Shown here one piece after another: positions 49,775 through 60,923 of a DNA stretch of 64,000 bases (positions are counted from its first letter, which is position 1; every line of letters begins with the position of its first letter). Origin of the DNA: Photobacterium phosphoreum (GTDB taxonomy: Bacteria > Pseudomonadota > Gammaproteobacteria > Enterobacterales > Vibrionaceae); NCBI RefSeq assembly GCF_002954725.1, contig NZ_MSCQ01000001.1, forward strand, positions 62,001 through 126,000. The letters are read 5' to 3'. Under the pieces are notes generated by a model that made no database searches, was not told the DNA's origin, and saw only the letters and a program-made list of their open reading frames with translations. A program made the translations under genes and the position numbers.

Positions 49775-50230
49775 TTGACAGCTTTAGAGACACAATTATC
49801 CGACTTACTCGAGCCCTCAGTTCAAGCTATTGGCTTTGAACTTGTTGGTTTAGAGTTCATCCGTGCTGGTGAGCACTCCACTCTTCGCGTGTTTATTGAC
49901 CATGAAAATGGTATTAATGTAGACGGTTGTGCAGAGGTTAGCCGCCAGATTAGTGCAGTAATGGATGTTGAAGATCCAATTACTGTTGCTTATTACCTAG
50001 AAGTGTCTTCCCCTGGATTGGAAAGACCACTATTCAAAGCAGCACATTACCAACAATTTATTGGCAATGAAGTTAGCTTAGTATTAAAAATGGCGATGGG
50101 AAACCGTCGTAAGTGGAAAGGTGACATTGTCGCTGTTGAAGGCGAACTGATCACACTTAACGTAGATGGCAATGACGAGTCCTTTGCACTGAGCAATATC
50201 TCCAAGGCCAACCTAGTTCCAAAATTCTAA
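49775..50230 (+). CDS. rimP: Ribosome maturation factor RimP
   Basis: This 151-residue 30S assembly factor has conserved [25 protein letters not shown]-like [24 protein letters not shown] and the C-terminal SH3-like domain ending [13 protein letters not shown]. The start is a TTG at 49775 with GGGGGG five bases upstream. The earlier in-frame ATG gives a non-conserved extension. nusA follows after 22 bases. Confidence 0.95.
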   Translation: MTALETQLSDLLEPSVQAIGFELVGLEFIRAGEHSTLRVFIDHENGINVDGCAEVSRQISAVMDVEDPITVAYYLEVSSPGLERPLFKAAHYQQFIGNEVSLVLKMAMGNRRKWKGDIVAVEGELITLNVDGNDESFALSNISKANLVPKF

Positions 50231-50252
50231 CCGCTAAATTGGGGCATTAGAA

Positions 50253-51740
50253 ATGAACAAAGAAATCTTGGCTGTCGTAGAAGCGGTATCCAACGAAAAA
50301 GCTGTTCCTCGCGAGCGTATTTTTGAAGCGCTAGAGATTGCATTAGCAACAGCAACTAAAAAGAAACACGAAGCAGAAATCGAAGTTCGTGTTGTTATCG
50401 ATCGTAAAACAGGTGAATTCGAAACTTTCCGTCGTTGGAAAGCAGTAGATGAGGTAACTCAACCAACACTTGAAATTACGTTAGAAGCAGCACAATATGA
50501 AGATCCATCGATCGTTCTTGGTGATTACATTGAAGATGATATTCAATCTGTAACCTTTGACCGTATTACTACGCAAACTGCAAAGCAAGTTATCGTACAA
50601 AAAGTACGTGAAGCTGAGCGTGAGCAAATTGTGGCACAATTTATTGATAACGAAGGTGAGCTAATCACTGGTATCGTTAAAAAAGTAAATCGTGATGCAG
50701 TGATCATCGATTTAGGCAGCAACGCAGAAGCTGTTATCCAACGTGATGACCAACTTCCTCGTGAAAACTTCCGTCCAGGCGACCGTGTTCGTGGTCTATT
50801 GTACAAAGTTGCACCTGAAGCACGTGGTTTCCAGTTATTCATGACGCGTTCTAAGCCAGAAATGTTATCTGAGCTATTCCGCATTGAAGTGCCAGAAATG
50901 GGCGAAGAACTGATTGAACTAATGGGTGCAGCACGTGATGCTGGTTCTCGTGCAAAAATCGCAGTAAAAACTAATGACAAGCGTATTGACCCTGTGGGTG
51001 CTTGTGTTGGTATGCGTGGTGCACGTGTTCAAGCTGTTTCTAGTGAGCTTGGTGGCGAACGTATCGATATCGTATTGTGGGATGAAAATGCTGCACAATA
51101 CGTTATTAATGCAATGGCACCTGCGGAAGTTGATTCAATCATCGTTGATGAAGACAACCACACTATGGATATCGCTGTACAGAAAGATAATCTGGCACAA
51201 GCGATCGGTCGTAACGGTCAAAACGTACGTCTAGCATCACAGCTTACTGGCTGGGAACTAAACGTTATGACTGTTGAAGACTTACAGAAAAAACACCAAG
51301 CAGAAGCGCAAGCATCAATTGAAGTGTTTACTAAGCACCTTGATATTGATGAAGACTTTGCAACTATGTTGGTGGAAGAAGGCTTTACTACACTAGAAGA
51401 AATTGCTTACGTTCCATTAAGTGAATTAATGAATGTTGATGGTCTTGATGAAGAGACTATCGAGCAATTACGTAGCCGTGCAAAAGCTGCATTGACTACG
51501 TTAGCGCTTGCTAAAGAAGAAACGCTTGACGGTGTAGAACCTGCAGAAGATTTATTAAGTCTGGAAGGTCTTGAGCGCGAGTTAGCGTTTAAGTTTGCAG
51601 CTAAAGGTATTTGTACGCTTGAAGATCTTGCTGATCAAGGAACTGATGACTTGACCGACATTGAAGGCGTGGACGATGCAAAAGCGGGTGAGCTAATTAT
51701 GGCTGCGCGTAATATTTGCTGGTTCAGCGACGAAGCGTAA
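50253..51740 (+). CDS. nusA: Transcription termination/antitermination factor NusA
   Basis: This 495-residue RNA polymerase-binding factor has an N-terminal domain (1-130), an S1 domain (about 135-200, [21 protein letters not shown]), two KH domains ([39 protein letters not shown]) and two acidic helix-hairpin-helix repeats at the C-terminus. Size equals E. coli NusA. It sits between rimP and infB as usual. Confidence 0.98.
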   Translation: MNKEILAVVEAVSNEKAVPRERIFEALEIALATATKKKHEAEIEVRVVIDRKTGEFETFRRWKAVDEVTQPTLEITLEAAQYEDPSIVLGDYIEDDIQSVTFDRITTQTAKQVIVQKVREAEREQIVAQFIDNEGELITGIVKKVNRDAVIIDLGSNAEAVIQRDDQLPRENFRPGDRVRGLLYKVAPEARGFQLFMTRSKPEMLSELFRIEVPEMGEELIELMGAARDAGSRAKIAVKTNDKRIDPVGACVGMRGARVQAVSSELGGERIDIVLWDENAAQYVINAMAPAEVDSIIVDEDNHTMDIAVQKDNLAQAIGRNGQNVRLASQLTGWELNVMTVEDLQKKHQAEAQASIEVFTKHLDIDEDFATMLVEEGFTTLEEIAYVPLSELMNVDGLDEETIEQLRSRAKAALTTLALAKEETLDGVEPAEDLLSLEGLERELAFKFAAKGICTLEDLADQGTDDLTDIEGVDDAKAGELIMAARNICWFSDEA

Positions 51741-51774
51741 TCAAAAAAAAATAAAGCAAGCAAGGAGGAGCATT

Positions 51775-54495
51775 ATGTCAGAGGTTACCGTTAAAACATT
51801 GGCGGAAGAAATTGGTACGCCAATTGACCGTTTACTTCAACAGCTTTCAGATGCTGGGATCGCTAAGAATGTTGATGAGAATGTAAGCCAAACCGAAAAA
51901 CAGGCGTTACTTAACCATCTCCAAAAGGAGCATGGTAGTGATGTCAATACTGACGGCGCTCCAACTCGTCTGACTCTGCAGCGCAAGACACGTAGTACAT
52001 TAAGTGTCTCTGGTAGCGGTGGCAAGAGCAAAAATGTTCAAGTAGAAGTACGCAAAAAGCGCACCTACGTGAAACGTTCAGCACTTGAAGAAGAACAACG
52101 TGCAGCAGAAGATGCTGTTAAGCGTGAAGCAGAAGCTATATCGCAACGTGAAGCTGATACGATTGCCAACCAAGCAGCAGAAGCAGCAAAACGTAGTGCA
52201 GAGGAAGCTGCTACACGTCAAGCTGAAGAGCAGCGCAAAGCAGATGAAACTGCTGAGCGTGAAGCAAAAGAGAAATTAAAGCGTGCCGCTGAGGATAAAG
52301 CGAATCGTACCGAACAGGATAAGCGTAAGGCTGACGAAAAAGCTAAGCGCACCGTCGCTGACAAACAGGCTAAGTTAGACGCTGAAGTACTACAGCGTCG
52401 TCTGGAACAGGAAGCCAAGCGAAAAGCCGAAGAAGAAAGTCAGCGTCAGCTAGAAGAGGCTCGCAAAATGGCAGAACAGAACGAGAAAAACGGGGTAAAA
52501 CCTGAGCAAGCAGTAAGTATGGAAAAATCTGATTACCATACAACGACATCTACATATGCGCGTGCTGCAGAAGACGAACAAGACCGCAAAGAAGAAACTT
52601 CTCGCCGTCGTAAAAAGAAAAAAACAGCGGCTAAGCAAGACAGCCGTGGCGGTCGCAACCAACGTGGTCGCGGTAAGCCACAAATGAACAAACCAGCATC
52701 AATGCAGCATGGCTTTGATAAAACAGCGCTAGTTGCTAAGCAAGATGTTGTGATCGGTGAAACGATCATTGTTTCTGAACTGGCTAGCAAAATGTCTGTT
52801 AAAGGCGTTGAAGTTATCAAGGTAATGATGAAGATGGGCGCTATGGCGACTATCAACCAAGTTATCGACCAAGAAACAGCATCGCTTGTTGCTGAAGAAA
52901 TGGGCCACAAAGTTATTCTGCGTAAAGAAAACGAGCTTGAAGAAGCAGTGCTTTCAGATCGTAACGCAGCAGACTTAGTGAAAGTTTCTCGTGCACCTGT
53001 TGTTACTATCATGGGTCACGTTGACCACGGTAAAACATCAACACTTGACTACATTCGTAAAGCACACGTTGCTTCAGGCGAAGCAGGTGGCATTACACAG
53101 CACATCGGTGCTTACCATGTTGAAACTGACAACGGTATGATCACTTTCCTTGATACTCCTGGACACGCAGCGTTTACAGCTATGCGTGCTCGTGGTGCTC
53201 AAGCGACAGATATCGTTGTACTTGTAGTTGCAGCAGACGATGGCGTGATGCCACAAACAGTTGAAGCTATCCAGCACGCGAAAGCGGCAGGTGTACCTTT
53301 GATCGTTGCGGTAAACAAGATCGACAAAGAAGATGCAAACCCTGACAACGTGAAGAATGAGCTAGCTCAATACAATGTTATGCCTGAAGAGTGGGGCGGT
53401 GAGAACATGTTTGTTCACATCTCTGCGAAACAAGGTACTAACATCGATGGTCTACTAGAAGCTATCTTACTTCAGTCAGAAATTCTTGAACTGACAGCAG
53501 TTGAAGAAGGTATGGCGTCAGGTGTAGTTATCGAATCACGTCTTGATAAAGGCCGTGGTCCTGTAGCAACTGTACTTGTTCAAGAAGGTACATTGCGTAA
53601 AGGCGATATCGTTCTTTGTGGTTTAATGCATGGTCGTATTCGTGCAATGCGCAACGAACAAGGTCAAGAAATTGAATCAGCAGGTCCTTCTATTCCTGTT
53701 GAGATCCTTGGTCTTTCTGGTGTTCCAGCATCAGGTGATGAAGCAACAGTAGTACGTGATGAGCGTAAAGCTCGTGAAGTTGCGCTTTACCGTCAAGGTA
53801 AATTCCGTGATATTAAACTAGCACGTCAACAAAAATCTAAGCTAGAAAACATGTTTGCGAACATGGAAGCTGGCGAAGTTGCTGAACTAAACGTTGTGCT
53901 TAAAGCTGACGTTCAAGGTTCTGTTGAAGCAATTGCTGACTCACTACGTAAACTTTCAACTGATGAAGTTAAAGTGAACATTGTAGGTTCAGGTGTTGGT
54001 GCTATCACTGAAACTGATGCAACACTTGCTGCAGCGTCTAACGCTATTCTACTTGGCTTCAACGTTCGTGCTGACACCTCTGCGCGTCAAACAATCGAAA
54101 ATGAAAGCCTAGATTTACGTTACTACTCAATCATCTACCAACTAATCGACGAAGTTAAAGCGGCGATGGGCGGTATGTTGTCTCCTGAGTTTAGACAAGA
54201 AATCATTGGTCTAGCACAAGTACGTGAAGTATTTAAGTCTCCTAAGATTGGCGCAATCGCTGGTTGTATGGTTACTGAAGGTACTATCAAGCGTAATAAT
54301 CCTATTCGTGTCCTACGTGAAAACATTGTTATTTACGAAGGTGAGCTTGAGTCACTACGTCGCTTTAAAGATGACGTGGCTGAAGTTAAGAATGGTTATG
54401 AGTGTGGTATCGGTGTTAAGAACTACAACGACGTTCGCGTTGGTGACCAGATCGAAGTATTCGAAATTATTGAAATCCAACGTACACTTGACTAA
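51775..54495 (+). CDS. infB: Translation initiation factor IF-2
   Basis: This 906-residue GTPase places initiator tRNA on the 30S subunit. An IF2-N domain (about 1-50) is followed by a very long charged helical region (about 95-260, rich in Ala-Glu-Lys-Arg), a lysine/arginine patch near 280, a second IF2-N-type domain, and the G domain with GHVDHGKT near 413, DTPGHAAF and NKID. Size resembles E. coli IF2 (890). A near-perfect AAGGAGGAG precedes the ATG. Internal starts that yield short IF2 forms in E. coli could exist here but are not obvious. Confidence 0.98.
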   Translation: MSEVTVKTLAEEIGTPIDRLLQQLSDAGIAKNVDENVSQTEKQALLNHLQKEHGSDVNTDGAPTRLTLQRKTRSTLSVSGSGGKSKNVQVEVRKKRTYVKRSALEEEQRAAEDAVKREAEAISQREADTIANQAAEAAKRSAEEAATRQAEEQRKADETAEREAKEKLKRAAEDKANRTEQDKRKADEKAKRTVADKQAKLDAEVLQRRLEQEAKRKAEEESQRQLEEARKMAEQNEKNGVKPEQAVSMEKSDYHTTTSTYARAAEDEQDRKEETSRRRKKKKTAAKQDSRGGRNQRGRGKPQMNKPASMQHGFDKTALVAKQDVVIGETIIVSELASKMSVKGVEVIKVMMKMGAMATINQVIDQETASLVAEEMGHKVILRKENELEEAVLSDRNAADLVKVSRAPVVTIMGHVDHGKTSTLDYIRKAHVASGEAGGITQHIGAYHVETDNGMITFLDTPGHAAFTAMRARGAQATDIVVLVVAADDGVMPQTVEAIQHAKAAGVPLIVAVNKIDKEDANPDNVKNELAQYNVMPEEWGGENMFVHISAKQGTNIDGLLEAILLQSEILELTAVEEGMASGVVIESRLDKGRGPVATVLVQEGTLRKGDIVLCGLMHGRIRAMRNEQGQEIESAGPSIPVEILGLSGVPASGDEATVVRDERKAREVALYRQGKFRDIKLARQQKSKLENMFANMEAGEVAELNVVLKADVQGSVEAIADSLRKLSTDEVKVNIVGSGVGAITETDATLAAASNAILLGFNVRADTSARQTIENESLDLRYYSIIYQLIDEVKAAMGGMLSPEFRQEIIGLAQVREVFKSPKIGAIAGCMVTEGTIKRNNPIRVLRENIVIYEGELESLRRFKDDVAEVKNGYECGIGVKNYNDVRVGDQIEVFEIIEIQRTLD

Positions 54496-54534
54496 TAATC
54501 AGTGTAGTTAGTTGTTTTTCAACATGATAATGAT

Positions 54535-54563
54535 AATGGGGAGCTTCGGCTCCCCATTCTTTC
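54535..54563 (+). terminator. UUCG-capped hairpin between infB and rbfA
   Basis: AATGGGGAGC pairs perfectly with GCTCCCCATT around TTCG, followed by CTTTC. The T run is poor, and rbfA starts 31 bases on, so partial termination or a processing site is more likely than full stop. Confidence 0.65.
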
Positions 54564-54593
54564 AAGAGCATTATTCTTAGAGAGAGCAAAATA

Positions 54594-54995
54594 ATGGCAA
54601 AAGAATTTAGCCGTACCCAACGTGTAGCACAGCAGCTACAAAAAGAATTGGCAGTGATTTTACAACGTGAAATCAAAGATCCAGCGATCGCAATGACAAC
54701 AATTTCAAGTGTTGATGTATCGCGTGATATGAACTACGCCAAGATCTACGTAACATTTTTCCCAATTGGCGAGCAAACTGCTGAAGGTAGTTTGGAAGCG
54801 CTACGTGAAATGGCACCTTACATTCGTTCGCTTTTAGGTAAAGAAATTCGTTTGCGTGTAACGCCTGAATTGAACTTTATCTTTGATCAGTCGTTGACTG
54901 AAGGTATGCGTATTTCTAACCTAGTATCGAAAGCGGTACGTGACGATGAAGATCGTCGTGGTGATGAAGACGAAGTAGAAAAAGGCGAGGAGTAA
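54594..54995 (+). CDS. rbfA: 30S ribosome-binding factor RbfA
   Basis: This 133-residue single KH-type domain protein works in late 16S rRNA maturation and cold adaptation. Conserved blocks are [24 protein letters not shown] and [14 protein letters not shown]. An acidic tail ([17 protein letters not shown]) ends it. truB begins two bases after the stop, so the genes are translationally linked. Confidence 0.96.
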   Translation: MAKEFSRTQRVAQQLQKELAVILQREIKDPAIAMTTISSVDVSRDMNYAKIYVTFFPIGEQTAEGSLEALREMAPYIRSLLGKEIRLRVTPELNFIFDQSLTEGMRISNLVSKAVRDDEDRRGDEDEVEKGEE

Positions 54996-54997
54996 AC

Positions 54998-55945
54998 ATG
55001 GCACGTCGTCGTAAAGGTCGTCCAATTAACGGTGTGATCTTGGTTGATAAACCAACCGGCATTAGTTCTAACGATACCCTGCAAAAAGTGAAACGTATCT
55101 TTTTTGCACAAAAAGCGGGCCATACTGGTGCGCTTGATCCTTTAGCGACGGGCATGTTACCGCTTTGTTTTGGTGAAGCGACCAAGTTTTCACAATTTTT
55201 ATTAGATTCAGATAAGCGTTACCGTGTGGTTGCCAAATTAGGTGAGCGTACTGATACGTCTGATTCTGATGGTGAAGTGGTTGAAACCCGTACCGTTAAT
55301 GTAGAACGCGATCAACTTGAAGCATGCATCGATAGTTTTCGAGGCACGACCGATCAAATTCCATCTATGTACTCAGCATTAAAATACCAAGGCCGTAAAT
55401 TGTATGAATACGCCCGTGAAGGAATCTCTATTCCTCGTGAATCGCGTAAGATTACTGTGTATTCGGTTGAGTTATTGCGCTTTGATAACAATGAAGTTGA
55501 AATGGAATTACATGTGTCAAAAGGCACATATATTCGTACTATTGTGGATGATTTAGGTGAAATGCTCGGTTGTGGCGCTCATGTCACTTACTTGCGTCGT
55601 ACAGGGGTATCTAATTTCCCGTATGAGCGCATGGTAACGATTGAGCAACTACAAGCCATGCTTGATCAAGCGAAAGCGGATGAGATAGAACCAGGCATAG
55701 TATTAGATGCATTATTATTGCCAACCGATACCGCAGTACAAGATTTACCAGAAGTGAATATCACGGCAGCAGCTGCGGTTCATGTGTTACATGGTAATCC
55801 TGTTAGTGCTGAAGTTGTTCCTGTTGAAGGTACATTAGTGCGCATTACAGTGGGTGACGCTGCGGAATTTATTGGTGTTGGTACCATTGATGCGAAAGGC
55901 ATGTTGGCACCAAAGCGGGTAATGGCTAACGAACAACAGGAATAA
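54998..55945 (+). CDS. truB: tRNA pseudouridine55 synthase TruB
   Basis: This 315-residue enzyme makes pseudouridine at position 55 in the T loop of most tRNAs. The catalytic aspartate is D47 in [15 protein letters not shown]. Conserved KPTGISSND lies before it and a PUA-like domain fills the C-terminus. It is coupled to rbfA. Confidence 0.97.
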   Translation: MARRRKGRPINGVILVDKPTGISSNDTLQKVKRIFFAQKAGHTGALDPLATGMLPLCFGEATKFSQFLLDSDKRYRVVAKLGERTDTSDSDGEVVETRTVNVERDQLEACIDSFRGTTDQIPSMYSALKYQGRKLYEYAREGISIPRESRKITVYSVELLRFDNNEVEMELHVSKGTYIRTIVDDLGEMLGCGAHVTYLRRTGVSNFPYERMVTIEQLQAMLDQAKADEIEPGIVLDALLLPTDTAVQDLPEVNITAAAAVHVLHGNPVSAEVVPVEGTLVRITVGDAAEFIGVGTIDAKGMLAPKRVMANEQQE

Positions 55946-56043
55946 GAACGCCAAGGGATCATAGGTAATTGTGAGTGATAAATCAGTTTGATTATTACAC
56001 ATGAGTTGCTTGAGGTTAAAAATAACACTGGTTAATTATTCGC

Positions 56044-56072
56044 TTGTAGTTCGTACCGCTGATCAGTATAAT
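56044..56072 (+). promoter_or_regulatory. Promoter for rpsO
   Basis: A perfect TATAAT (56067-56072) follows TTGTAG (56044-56049) at 17 bases. The transcript would have a leader of about 65 bases, room for the S15 autoregulatory structure known in E. coli. Confidence 0.75.
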
Positions 56073-56143
56073 CCGCGGCTTGGGTGTCGGCTGAATCAGA
56101 GATTGGCGGCACAAATTAAAACATCTTGTATTAGGAATGAGTT

Positions 56144-56413
56144 ATGTCTCTGAATGCAGAAACTAAAGCAGCAATCGTTGCAGATTACGCACAATGTGAA
56201 AATGATACTGGTTCTCCTGAAGTTCAGGTTGCACTTTTAACAGCGCAAATCAACCACCTTCAAGGTCACTTTGCTAACCACAAGCATGACCACCACAGCC
56301 GTCGCGGTCTACTACGCATGGTTTCTCGTCGTCGTAAGCTTCTAGATTACCTTAAAGGTAAAAACCTAGATCGTTACCAAGACCTAATCAAGCGTCAAGG
56401 CCTACGTCGCTAA
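56144..56413 (+). CDS. rpsO: 30S ribosomal protein S15
   Basis: This 89-residue primary 16S rRNA-binding protein matches E. coli S15 in length and in [41 protein letters not shown] and [13 protein letters not shown]. coli S15 represses its own mRNA. It is followed by a terminator, with pnp downstream as in E. coli. Confidence 0.98.
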   Translation: MSLNAETKAAIVADYAQCENDTGSPEVQVALLTAQINHLQGHFANHKHDHHSRRGLLRMVSRRRKLLDYLKGKNLDRYQDLIKRQGLRR

Positions 56414-56422
56414 GATTGCTTT

Positions 56423-56452
56423 AAGAAAGGAGCCCTAGGCTCCTTTCTTTTT
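56423..56452 (+). terminator. Terminator after rpsO
   Basis: AAGAAAGGAGCC pairs perfectly with GGCTCCTTTCTT around CTA, then more T. Confidence 0.93.
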
Positions 56453-56649
56453 ATCTGCTCTTTTTATTGTTAATACCGCTATTATTGATTCGTCCTCCTG
56501 TTATCTTTCGCAATTTCGTCTACTATCTGTACCGGAGTTAAGCTCAAGTTTGTTGTATGAATGCTTAGGCAGAGATATGATAGGACCGAGTAAATAACGG
56601 CACTTTTCCACTGTTATGACTTCGCGAGTCGTTTTCGTCGACCTTTAGG

Positions 56650-56699
56650 TCGCGGCTAATGACAGTTTTTTCAGCATTAAGAACTTTCATTAGTCGCGA
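56650..56699 (+). promoter_or_regulatory. Long stem in the pnp leader, likely RNase III/PNPase autoregulatory element
   Basis: TCGCGGCTAATGA (56650-56662) pairs with TCATTAGTCGCGA (56687-56699) with one G-T wobble, around a 24-base loop, 106 bases before pnp. E. coli pnp has a comparable leader stem cut by RNase III and then destabilised by PNPase. Confidence 0.7.
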
Positions 56700-56805
56700 T
56701 ACGTGAAATCACTACGTAAAGTGGACATCATTACATGACGCTTATGTTTGTGTTGGTTATAATTGACCTGCAAATAAAAAGCGGAATATATTTAAGGAAA
56801 TTCAC

Positions 56806-58929
56806 GTGAATCCTATCGTAAAGACTTTCCAGTACGGTAACCACACGGTTACTCTTGAGACTGGTGTTATAGCACGTCAAGCGACTGCTGCAGTAATGGT
56901 TAGCATGGACGACACTTCAGTGTTCGTTTCTGTTGTTGGTAAGAAAACAGCAGTAGAAGGCCAAGACTTCTTCCCGCTAACAGTGAACTACCAAGAGCGT
57001 ACTTACGCTGCAGGTAAAATCCCTGGTGGTTTCTTCAAGCGTGAAGGTCGTCCTTCTGAAGGCGAAACACTGACTGCACGTCTAATTGACCGTCCAATCC
57101 GTCCGCTATTCCCTGACGATTTTAAAAACGAAGTACAAGTTATTGCAACAGTGGTTTCTGTAAACCCTGCAGTTAACCCTGATATGGTTACAATGATTGG
57201 TACATCAGCAGCACTAGCTATCTCTGGTATTCCATTCAATGGTCCTATCGGTGCAGCACGTGTTGGTTACATCAACGATCAATTCGTTCTTAACCCAAGC
57301 AATGCAGAACTAGCAGAAAGCCGTCTAGATCTTGTTGTTGCTGGTACTAAAGACGCTGTTCTAATGGTTGAGTCAGAAGCTGACCGTCTATCTGAAGAGC
57401 AAATGCTACAAGCTGTTGTATTTGGTCACGATCAACAACAAGTTGTTATCAATGCAATCAACGAGTTTGCTGCTGAAGTTGCAACGCCAGCTTGGGATTG
57501 GGCTGCGCCTGTTGAGAACACAGCACTTAAAACTAAGATCGCTGAGTTAGCTGAAGCTAAGCTTGTTGAAGCTTACCAAATCACTGAGAAAATGGCTCGT
57601 TACGATCGCATCCATGAGATCGCAGCTGAGCTAAACGACGTGCTACTTGCTGAAGATTCTGCAGCAAATACTAAAGAAATCCACACTCTTTTCCACGATC
57701 TAGAGAAAACAGTTGTTCGTGGCCGTATCATTGCGGGTCTTCCTCGTATTGATGGTCGTGAAAAAGACATGGTTCGTGCGCTAGACGTTCGTACTGGTGT
57801 ACTTCCACGTACTCACGGTTCTTCACTATTTACTCGTGGTGAAACGCAAGCACTTGTTACTGCTACTCTTGGTACACAACGTGATGCACAAATCATTGAC
57901 AGCATCATGGGTGAGAAGAAAGATCACTTCCTTCTTCACTACAACTTCCCTCCATACTGTGTAGGTGAAACGGGTTTCGTTGGTTCGCCTAAGCGTCGTG
58001 AAATTGGTCACGGTAAGTTGGCTAAGCGTGGTATTGCTGCTGTAATGCCATCTGTTGATGAATTCCCATACACAGTACGTGTAGTATCAGAAATCACTGA
58101 ATCTAACGGTTCATCTTCAATGGCTTCTGTTTGTGGTACTTCACTTGCTCTTATGGATGCTGGTGTACCAATCAAAGCGTCTGTTGCGGGTATCGCAATG
58201 GGTCTTGTGAAAGAAGGCGATGATTTCGTTGTTCTTTCTGACATTCTTGGTGACGAAGATCACCTAGGTGACATGGACTTTAAAGTAGCGGGTACTAACG
58301 ACGGTATCACAGCACTTCAGATGGATATCAAGATTGAAGGTATCACTAAAGAGATCATGGAAATTGCACTTAACCAAGCTAAAGGCGCGCGTAAGCACAT
58401 CCTTAGTGTAATGGATAACGCAATTAACTCTCCTCGTGAAGATATTTCTCAGTTTGCTCCTCGTATTCACATGATGAAGATCAACCCTGAGAAGATCAAA
58501 GATGTTATCGGTAAAGGTGGTGCAGTTATCCGTGCACTTACTGAAGAAACTGGTACAACTATTGAAATCGAAGACGACGGTACAATCAAAATCGCTGCGA
58601 CAGAAGGAACTGCTGCACAAGAAGCAATCCGTCGTATCGAAGAAATCACTGCTGACGTTGAAGTTGGCCGTGTTTACACTGGTAAAGTAATGCGTATCGT
58701 TGATTTCGGTGCGTTTGTATCAGTTATCGGTACTAAAGAAGGTCTAGTTCACATTTCTCAAATCTCACAAGATCGTGTAGAGAAAGTGTCTGATTACCTA
58801 CAGATGGGTCAAGAAGTTCAAGTTAAAGTACTTGAAATTGACCGTCAAGGCCGTATCCGTCTAAGCATGAAAGAAGCAGTAGAAGCGCCAGCCGCAGCTC
58901 CTGCACAAGACGAACAGCCACAAGGCTAA
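56806..58929 (+). CDS. pnp: Polyribonucleotide nucleotidyltransferase (PNPase)
   Basis: This 707-residue phosphorolytic 3'-5' exoribonuclease is part of the RNA degradosome. Two RNase PH domains (about 1-210 and 310-540), a helical linker, a KH domain ([20 protein letters not shown] near 565) and an S1 domain ([15 protein letters not shown] near 625) are visible, then a short alanine/proline/glutamine tail. The start is GTG with AAGGAAA eight bases upstream. The leader carries a long stem consistent with autoregulation. Confidence 0.98.
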   Translation: MNPIVKTFQYGNHTVTLETGVIARQATAAVMVSMDDTSVFVSVVGKKTAVEGQDFFPLTVNYQERTYAAGKIPGGFFKREGRPSEGETLTARLIDRPIRPLFPDDFKNEVQVIATVVSVNPAVNPDMVTMIGTSAALAISGIPFNGPIGAARVGYINDQFVLNPSNAELAESRLDLVVAGTKDAVLMVESEADRLSEEQMLQAVVFGHDQQQVVINAINEFAAEVATPAWDWAAPVENTALKTKIAELAEAKLVEAYQITEKMARYDRIHEIAAELNDVLLAEDSAANTKEIHTLFHDLEKTVVRGRIIAGLPRIDGREKDMVRALDVRTGVLPRTHGSSLFTRGETQALVTATLGTQRDAQIIDSIMGEKKDHFLLHYNFPPYCVGETGFVGSPKRREIGHGKLAKRGIAAVMPSVDEFPYTVRVVSEITESNGSSSMASVCGTSLALMDAGVPIKASVAGIAMGLVKEGDDFVVLSDILGDEDHLGDMDFKVAGTNDGITALQMDIKIEGITKEIMEIALNQAKGARKHILSVMDNAINSPREDISQFAPRIHMMKINPEKIKDVIGKGGAVIRALTEETGTTIEIEDDGTIKIAATEGTAAQEAIRRIEEITADVEVGRVYTGKVMRIVDFGAFVSVIGTKEGLVHISQISQDRVEKVSDYLQMGQEVQVKVLEIDRQGRIRLSMKEAVEAPAAAPAQDEQPQG

Positions 58930-58952
58930 ACGTTTTGTTAATATCATGATAT

Positions 58953-58978
58953 AAAGGGGCTATTAAGCCCCTTTTTTT
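58953..58978 (+). terminator. Terminator after pnp
   Basis: AAAGGGGCT pairs with AGCCCCTTT around ATTA, with seven T. Confidence 0.93.
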
Positions 58979-59034
58979 GATCTAAATATTATTATAGACG
59001 CTGGATCGTCATTGATGTTACAGGGAGAACTGAG

Positions 59035-59937
59035 TTGATAATACGCCATATTCGATATGCTGTAATTGCTACTGCGCTGGTGCTGAGTGGATGTTCTGCG
59101 ATGCCAACCAAATGGAGTCAGCCACCCATGGCGATCCCTTATCAACCTAGTTTGCAGCAGCAGATTCAGTTGGCACGGATTGAGCAAATATTACACCAAC
59201 CCAATATTCCTCAAGCAACGTTAGCGACCATTTATTATGATCGTGGTTTGTTGCACGACAGCTTAGGTTTACGTGATTTAGCCCGTCTTGATTTTAATAA
59301 ATCGCTGGATCTTAATCCTAATCAGCCAGATTTATTTAATGTAGCTGGGGTGATCTTTACTCAAATGGGGATGTTTGATTCTGCTTATGAATCGTTTGAT
59401 TCAACCTTAGATTTAGCGCCTGATCATCCTTATGCACATCGTAATCGCGGTATCGCACTGTATTATGGTGAGCGTTACGAGTTAGCCAATGATGATTTAT
59501 TGCCGCATTACCAGCAGGATATCAATGATCCTTATCGGGTGATTTGGCTGTATGTTAATGATATAAAGTTTACGCCTGAGCAAGCGAATAGTTTGCTTCA
59601 ACAACGTTATGCCGCCAGTGATAAAAAAGACTGGGGTTGGCAGATAGTACGCATGTATCTTGGTGAAGTGAGCGAAGAGCAATTTTTAACCGAGATTGCA
59701 GAGCACAGCAAAGACAATGAAGAGTTAGCTTTGCGACTGACTGAAGGTTATTTCTATTTAGCCCAACGTTATCAGCAACAGCACGATTATTCGACGGCAA
59801 TTATGTTATATAAATTGGCGTTAGCGGGTAATGTGTATGAATACGTTGAACATCGATTATCTTTGTTAGAACTGAACCGTATTTTTATGGCGGAACAAAA
59901 TGCAGTGCCAGTAGAATCTGCTGCTCCAAGTGCATAA
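59035..59937 (+). CDS. nlpI: Lipoprotein NlpI (TPR adaptor)
   Basis: This 300-residue outer-membrane lipoprotein has the lipobox LSGC with acylated C20, and TPR repeats (YDRGLLHDSLGLRDLARLDFNKSLDLNP; FNVAGVIFTQMGMFDSAYESFDSTLDLAP; and more). In E. coli it presents endopeptidases such as MepS to the protease Prc and so tunes peptidoglycan growth. The start is a TTG with GGGAG about nine bases upstream. It follows pnp as in E. coli. Confidence 0.95.
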   Translation: MIIRHIRYAVIATALVLSGCSAMPTKWSQPPMAIPYQPSLQQQIQLARIEQILHQPNIPQATLATIYYDRGLLHDSLGLRDLARLDFNKSLDLNPNQPDLFNVAGVIFTQMGMFDSAYESFDSTLDLAPDHPYAHRNRGIALYYGERYELANDDLLPHYQQDINDPYRVIWLYVNDIKFTPEQANSLLQQRYAASDKKDWGWQIVRMYLGEVSEEQFLTEIAEHSKDNEELALRLTEGYFYLAQRYQQQHDYSTAIMLYKLALAGNVYEYVEHRLSLLELNRIFMAEQNAVPVESAAPSA

Positions 59938-59954
59938 TGATAATAATTTTCTAT

Positions 59955-59987
59955 AAAAATAGCCGCTATGATTAGCGGCTATTTTTT
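59955..59987. terminator. Terminator after nlpI
   Basis: AAAATAGCCGCTA pairs perfectly with TAGCGGCTATTTT around TGAT. It is flanked by A and T runs, so it can act on both strands. Confidence 0.92.
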
Positions 59988-59993
59988 ATTCTA

Positions 59994-60042
59994 CTCGAAC
60001 CTCGAACCTCGAACCTCGAACCTCGAACCTCGAACCTCTAAC
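59994..60042. repeat. Heptanucleotide tandem repeat, CTCGAAC x6 plus one variant
   Basis: Six exact copies of CTCGAAC run from 59994 to 60035, followed by CTCTAAC at 60036-60042. The last unit contains the ubiV stop codon (60038-60040, minus strand). The array lies between the nlpI terminator and ubiV. Confidence 0.97.
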
Positions 60043-60913
60043 GAATATCCAATCCCGCCAGATTATGCCAGTAGCCATTACATTGATGACCATCAGTAAG
60101 AGGATGGTGCATACTGCCTTGTTCATTAGCACGGAAGTCGTCAATTAAGGTCAGCGTATCAAGTCCCATTGGGCTTAAGCGAACCACATCGACCATGTCT
60201 TTCATGCCTTTCAAATCATTGATCAAGTTATAGCAGTAACCCGACTGAGTTTGAATACCATTAAGGGTGAAGATTTTTTGATCTTCTTGGCTGTTAACGG
60301 TGATCCCTTGTGGATATTTAATACAACAAGTCTCACAGTCATCTTTGGCTTTATTTTCTGCGCGAGCCGTAAAACAGCGTGCTGAATATGCCAATGGTAA
60401 ATACCCATAGCTAAAGACTTCGGTTTCGAATTGTTGGCGGATCCCTAAGGTTTCACATTCGGTAAGAGTATTGGCTAGCCAATCACGAGACAGTTCGACT
60501 GGCATGCACCAGCGAGTCATGCCTTGTTTAACAAACAGCTTTAAAGTCTGCGCGTTATAGCAATTAACTGCGGGACCAACCACAAACGGTACTTTACTTT
60601 GAGAGGCCAGTTGAATGGCTGATACATCGTTAGCTTCAACAATAAAATCGCCATTATCGATATATTTTTTCATGATATTAACTTCGCTAGGTGCTTCTAG
60701 CAATGCCATGGTTGACAGCACCACTTGCTTACCATTGGCGGCCAGTTCTTTAGCAATATCGATCCATTGGGCGGTTTTAAGTGCTCGACGTTTAGAACAC
60801 ACCGTTTCACCTAAATAAATAATATCAACATTACTATGTTTGGCCTGCTGATAGAACGTTTCAACATCATGCTGAGGCCAAAAGTATAATAATGGCCCAA
60901 GTGAATATTTCAT
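60038..60913 (-). CDS. ubiV: Ubiquinone biosynthesis protein UbiV (O2-independent hydroxylation)
   Basis: This 291-residue member of the U32 peptidase-like family binds a 4Fe-4S cluster and forms a complex with UbiU. With UbiT, the two hydroxylate the ubiquinone ring without oxygen. The cluster cysteines occur at C39, C180, C193 and C197, the numbers I recall for E. coli UbiV. The ATG at 60913 is preceded by AAGGA at a good distance; an earlier in-frame start overlaps ubiU. The gap to ubiU is ten bases, so the genes are in one operon. Confidence 0.95.
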   Translation of the reverse strand: MKYSLGPLLYFWPQHDVETFYQQAKHSNVDIIYLGETVCSKRRALKTAQWIDIAKELAANGKQVVLSTMALLEAPSEVNIMKKYIDNGDFIVEANDVSAIQLASQSKVPFVVGPAVNCYNAQTLKLFVKQGMTRWCMPVELSRDWLANTLTECETLGIRQQFETEVFSYGYLPLAYSARCFTARAENKAKDDCETCCIKYPQGITVNSQEDQKIFTLNGIQTQSGYCYNLINDLKGMKDMVDVVRLSPMGLDTLTLIDDFRANEQGSMHHPLTDGHQCNGYWHNLAGLDIR

Positions 60914-60923
60914 GAATGATCCT

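Larger units (their letters stand above)
56414..56805. other. Intergenic region between rpsO and pnp
   Basis: This 392 bp gap holds the rpsO terminator and, in its right half, structured sequence in the pnp leader. A CGACC/GGTCG hairpin near 56640 runs into the large stem at 56650-56699. I see no coding frame and no clear pnp promoter. Confidence 0.6.

Noticed and set aside
59994-60042. Heptamer array as a CRISPR or integrase site
   Set aside because: Units are seven bases with no spacers and no associated genes; it is a simple tandem repeat.
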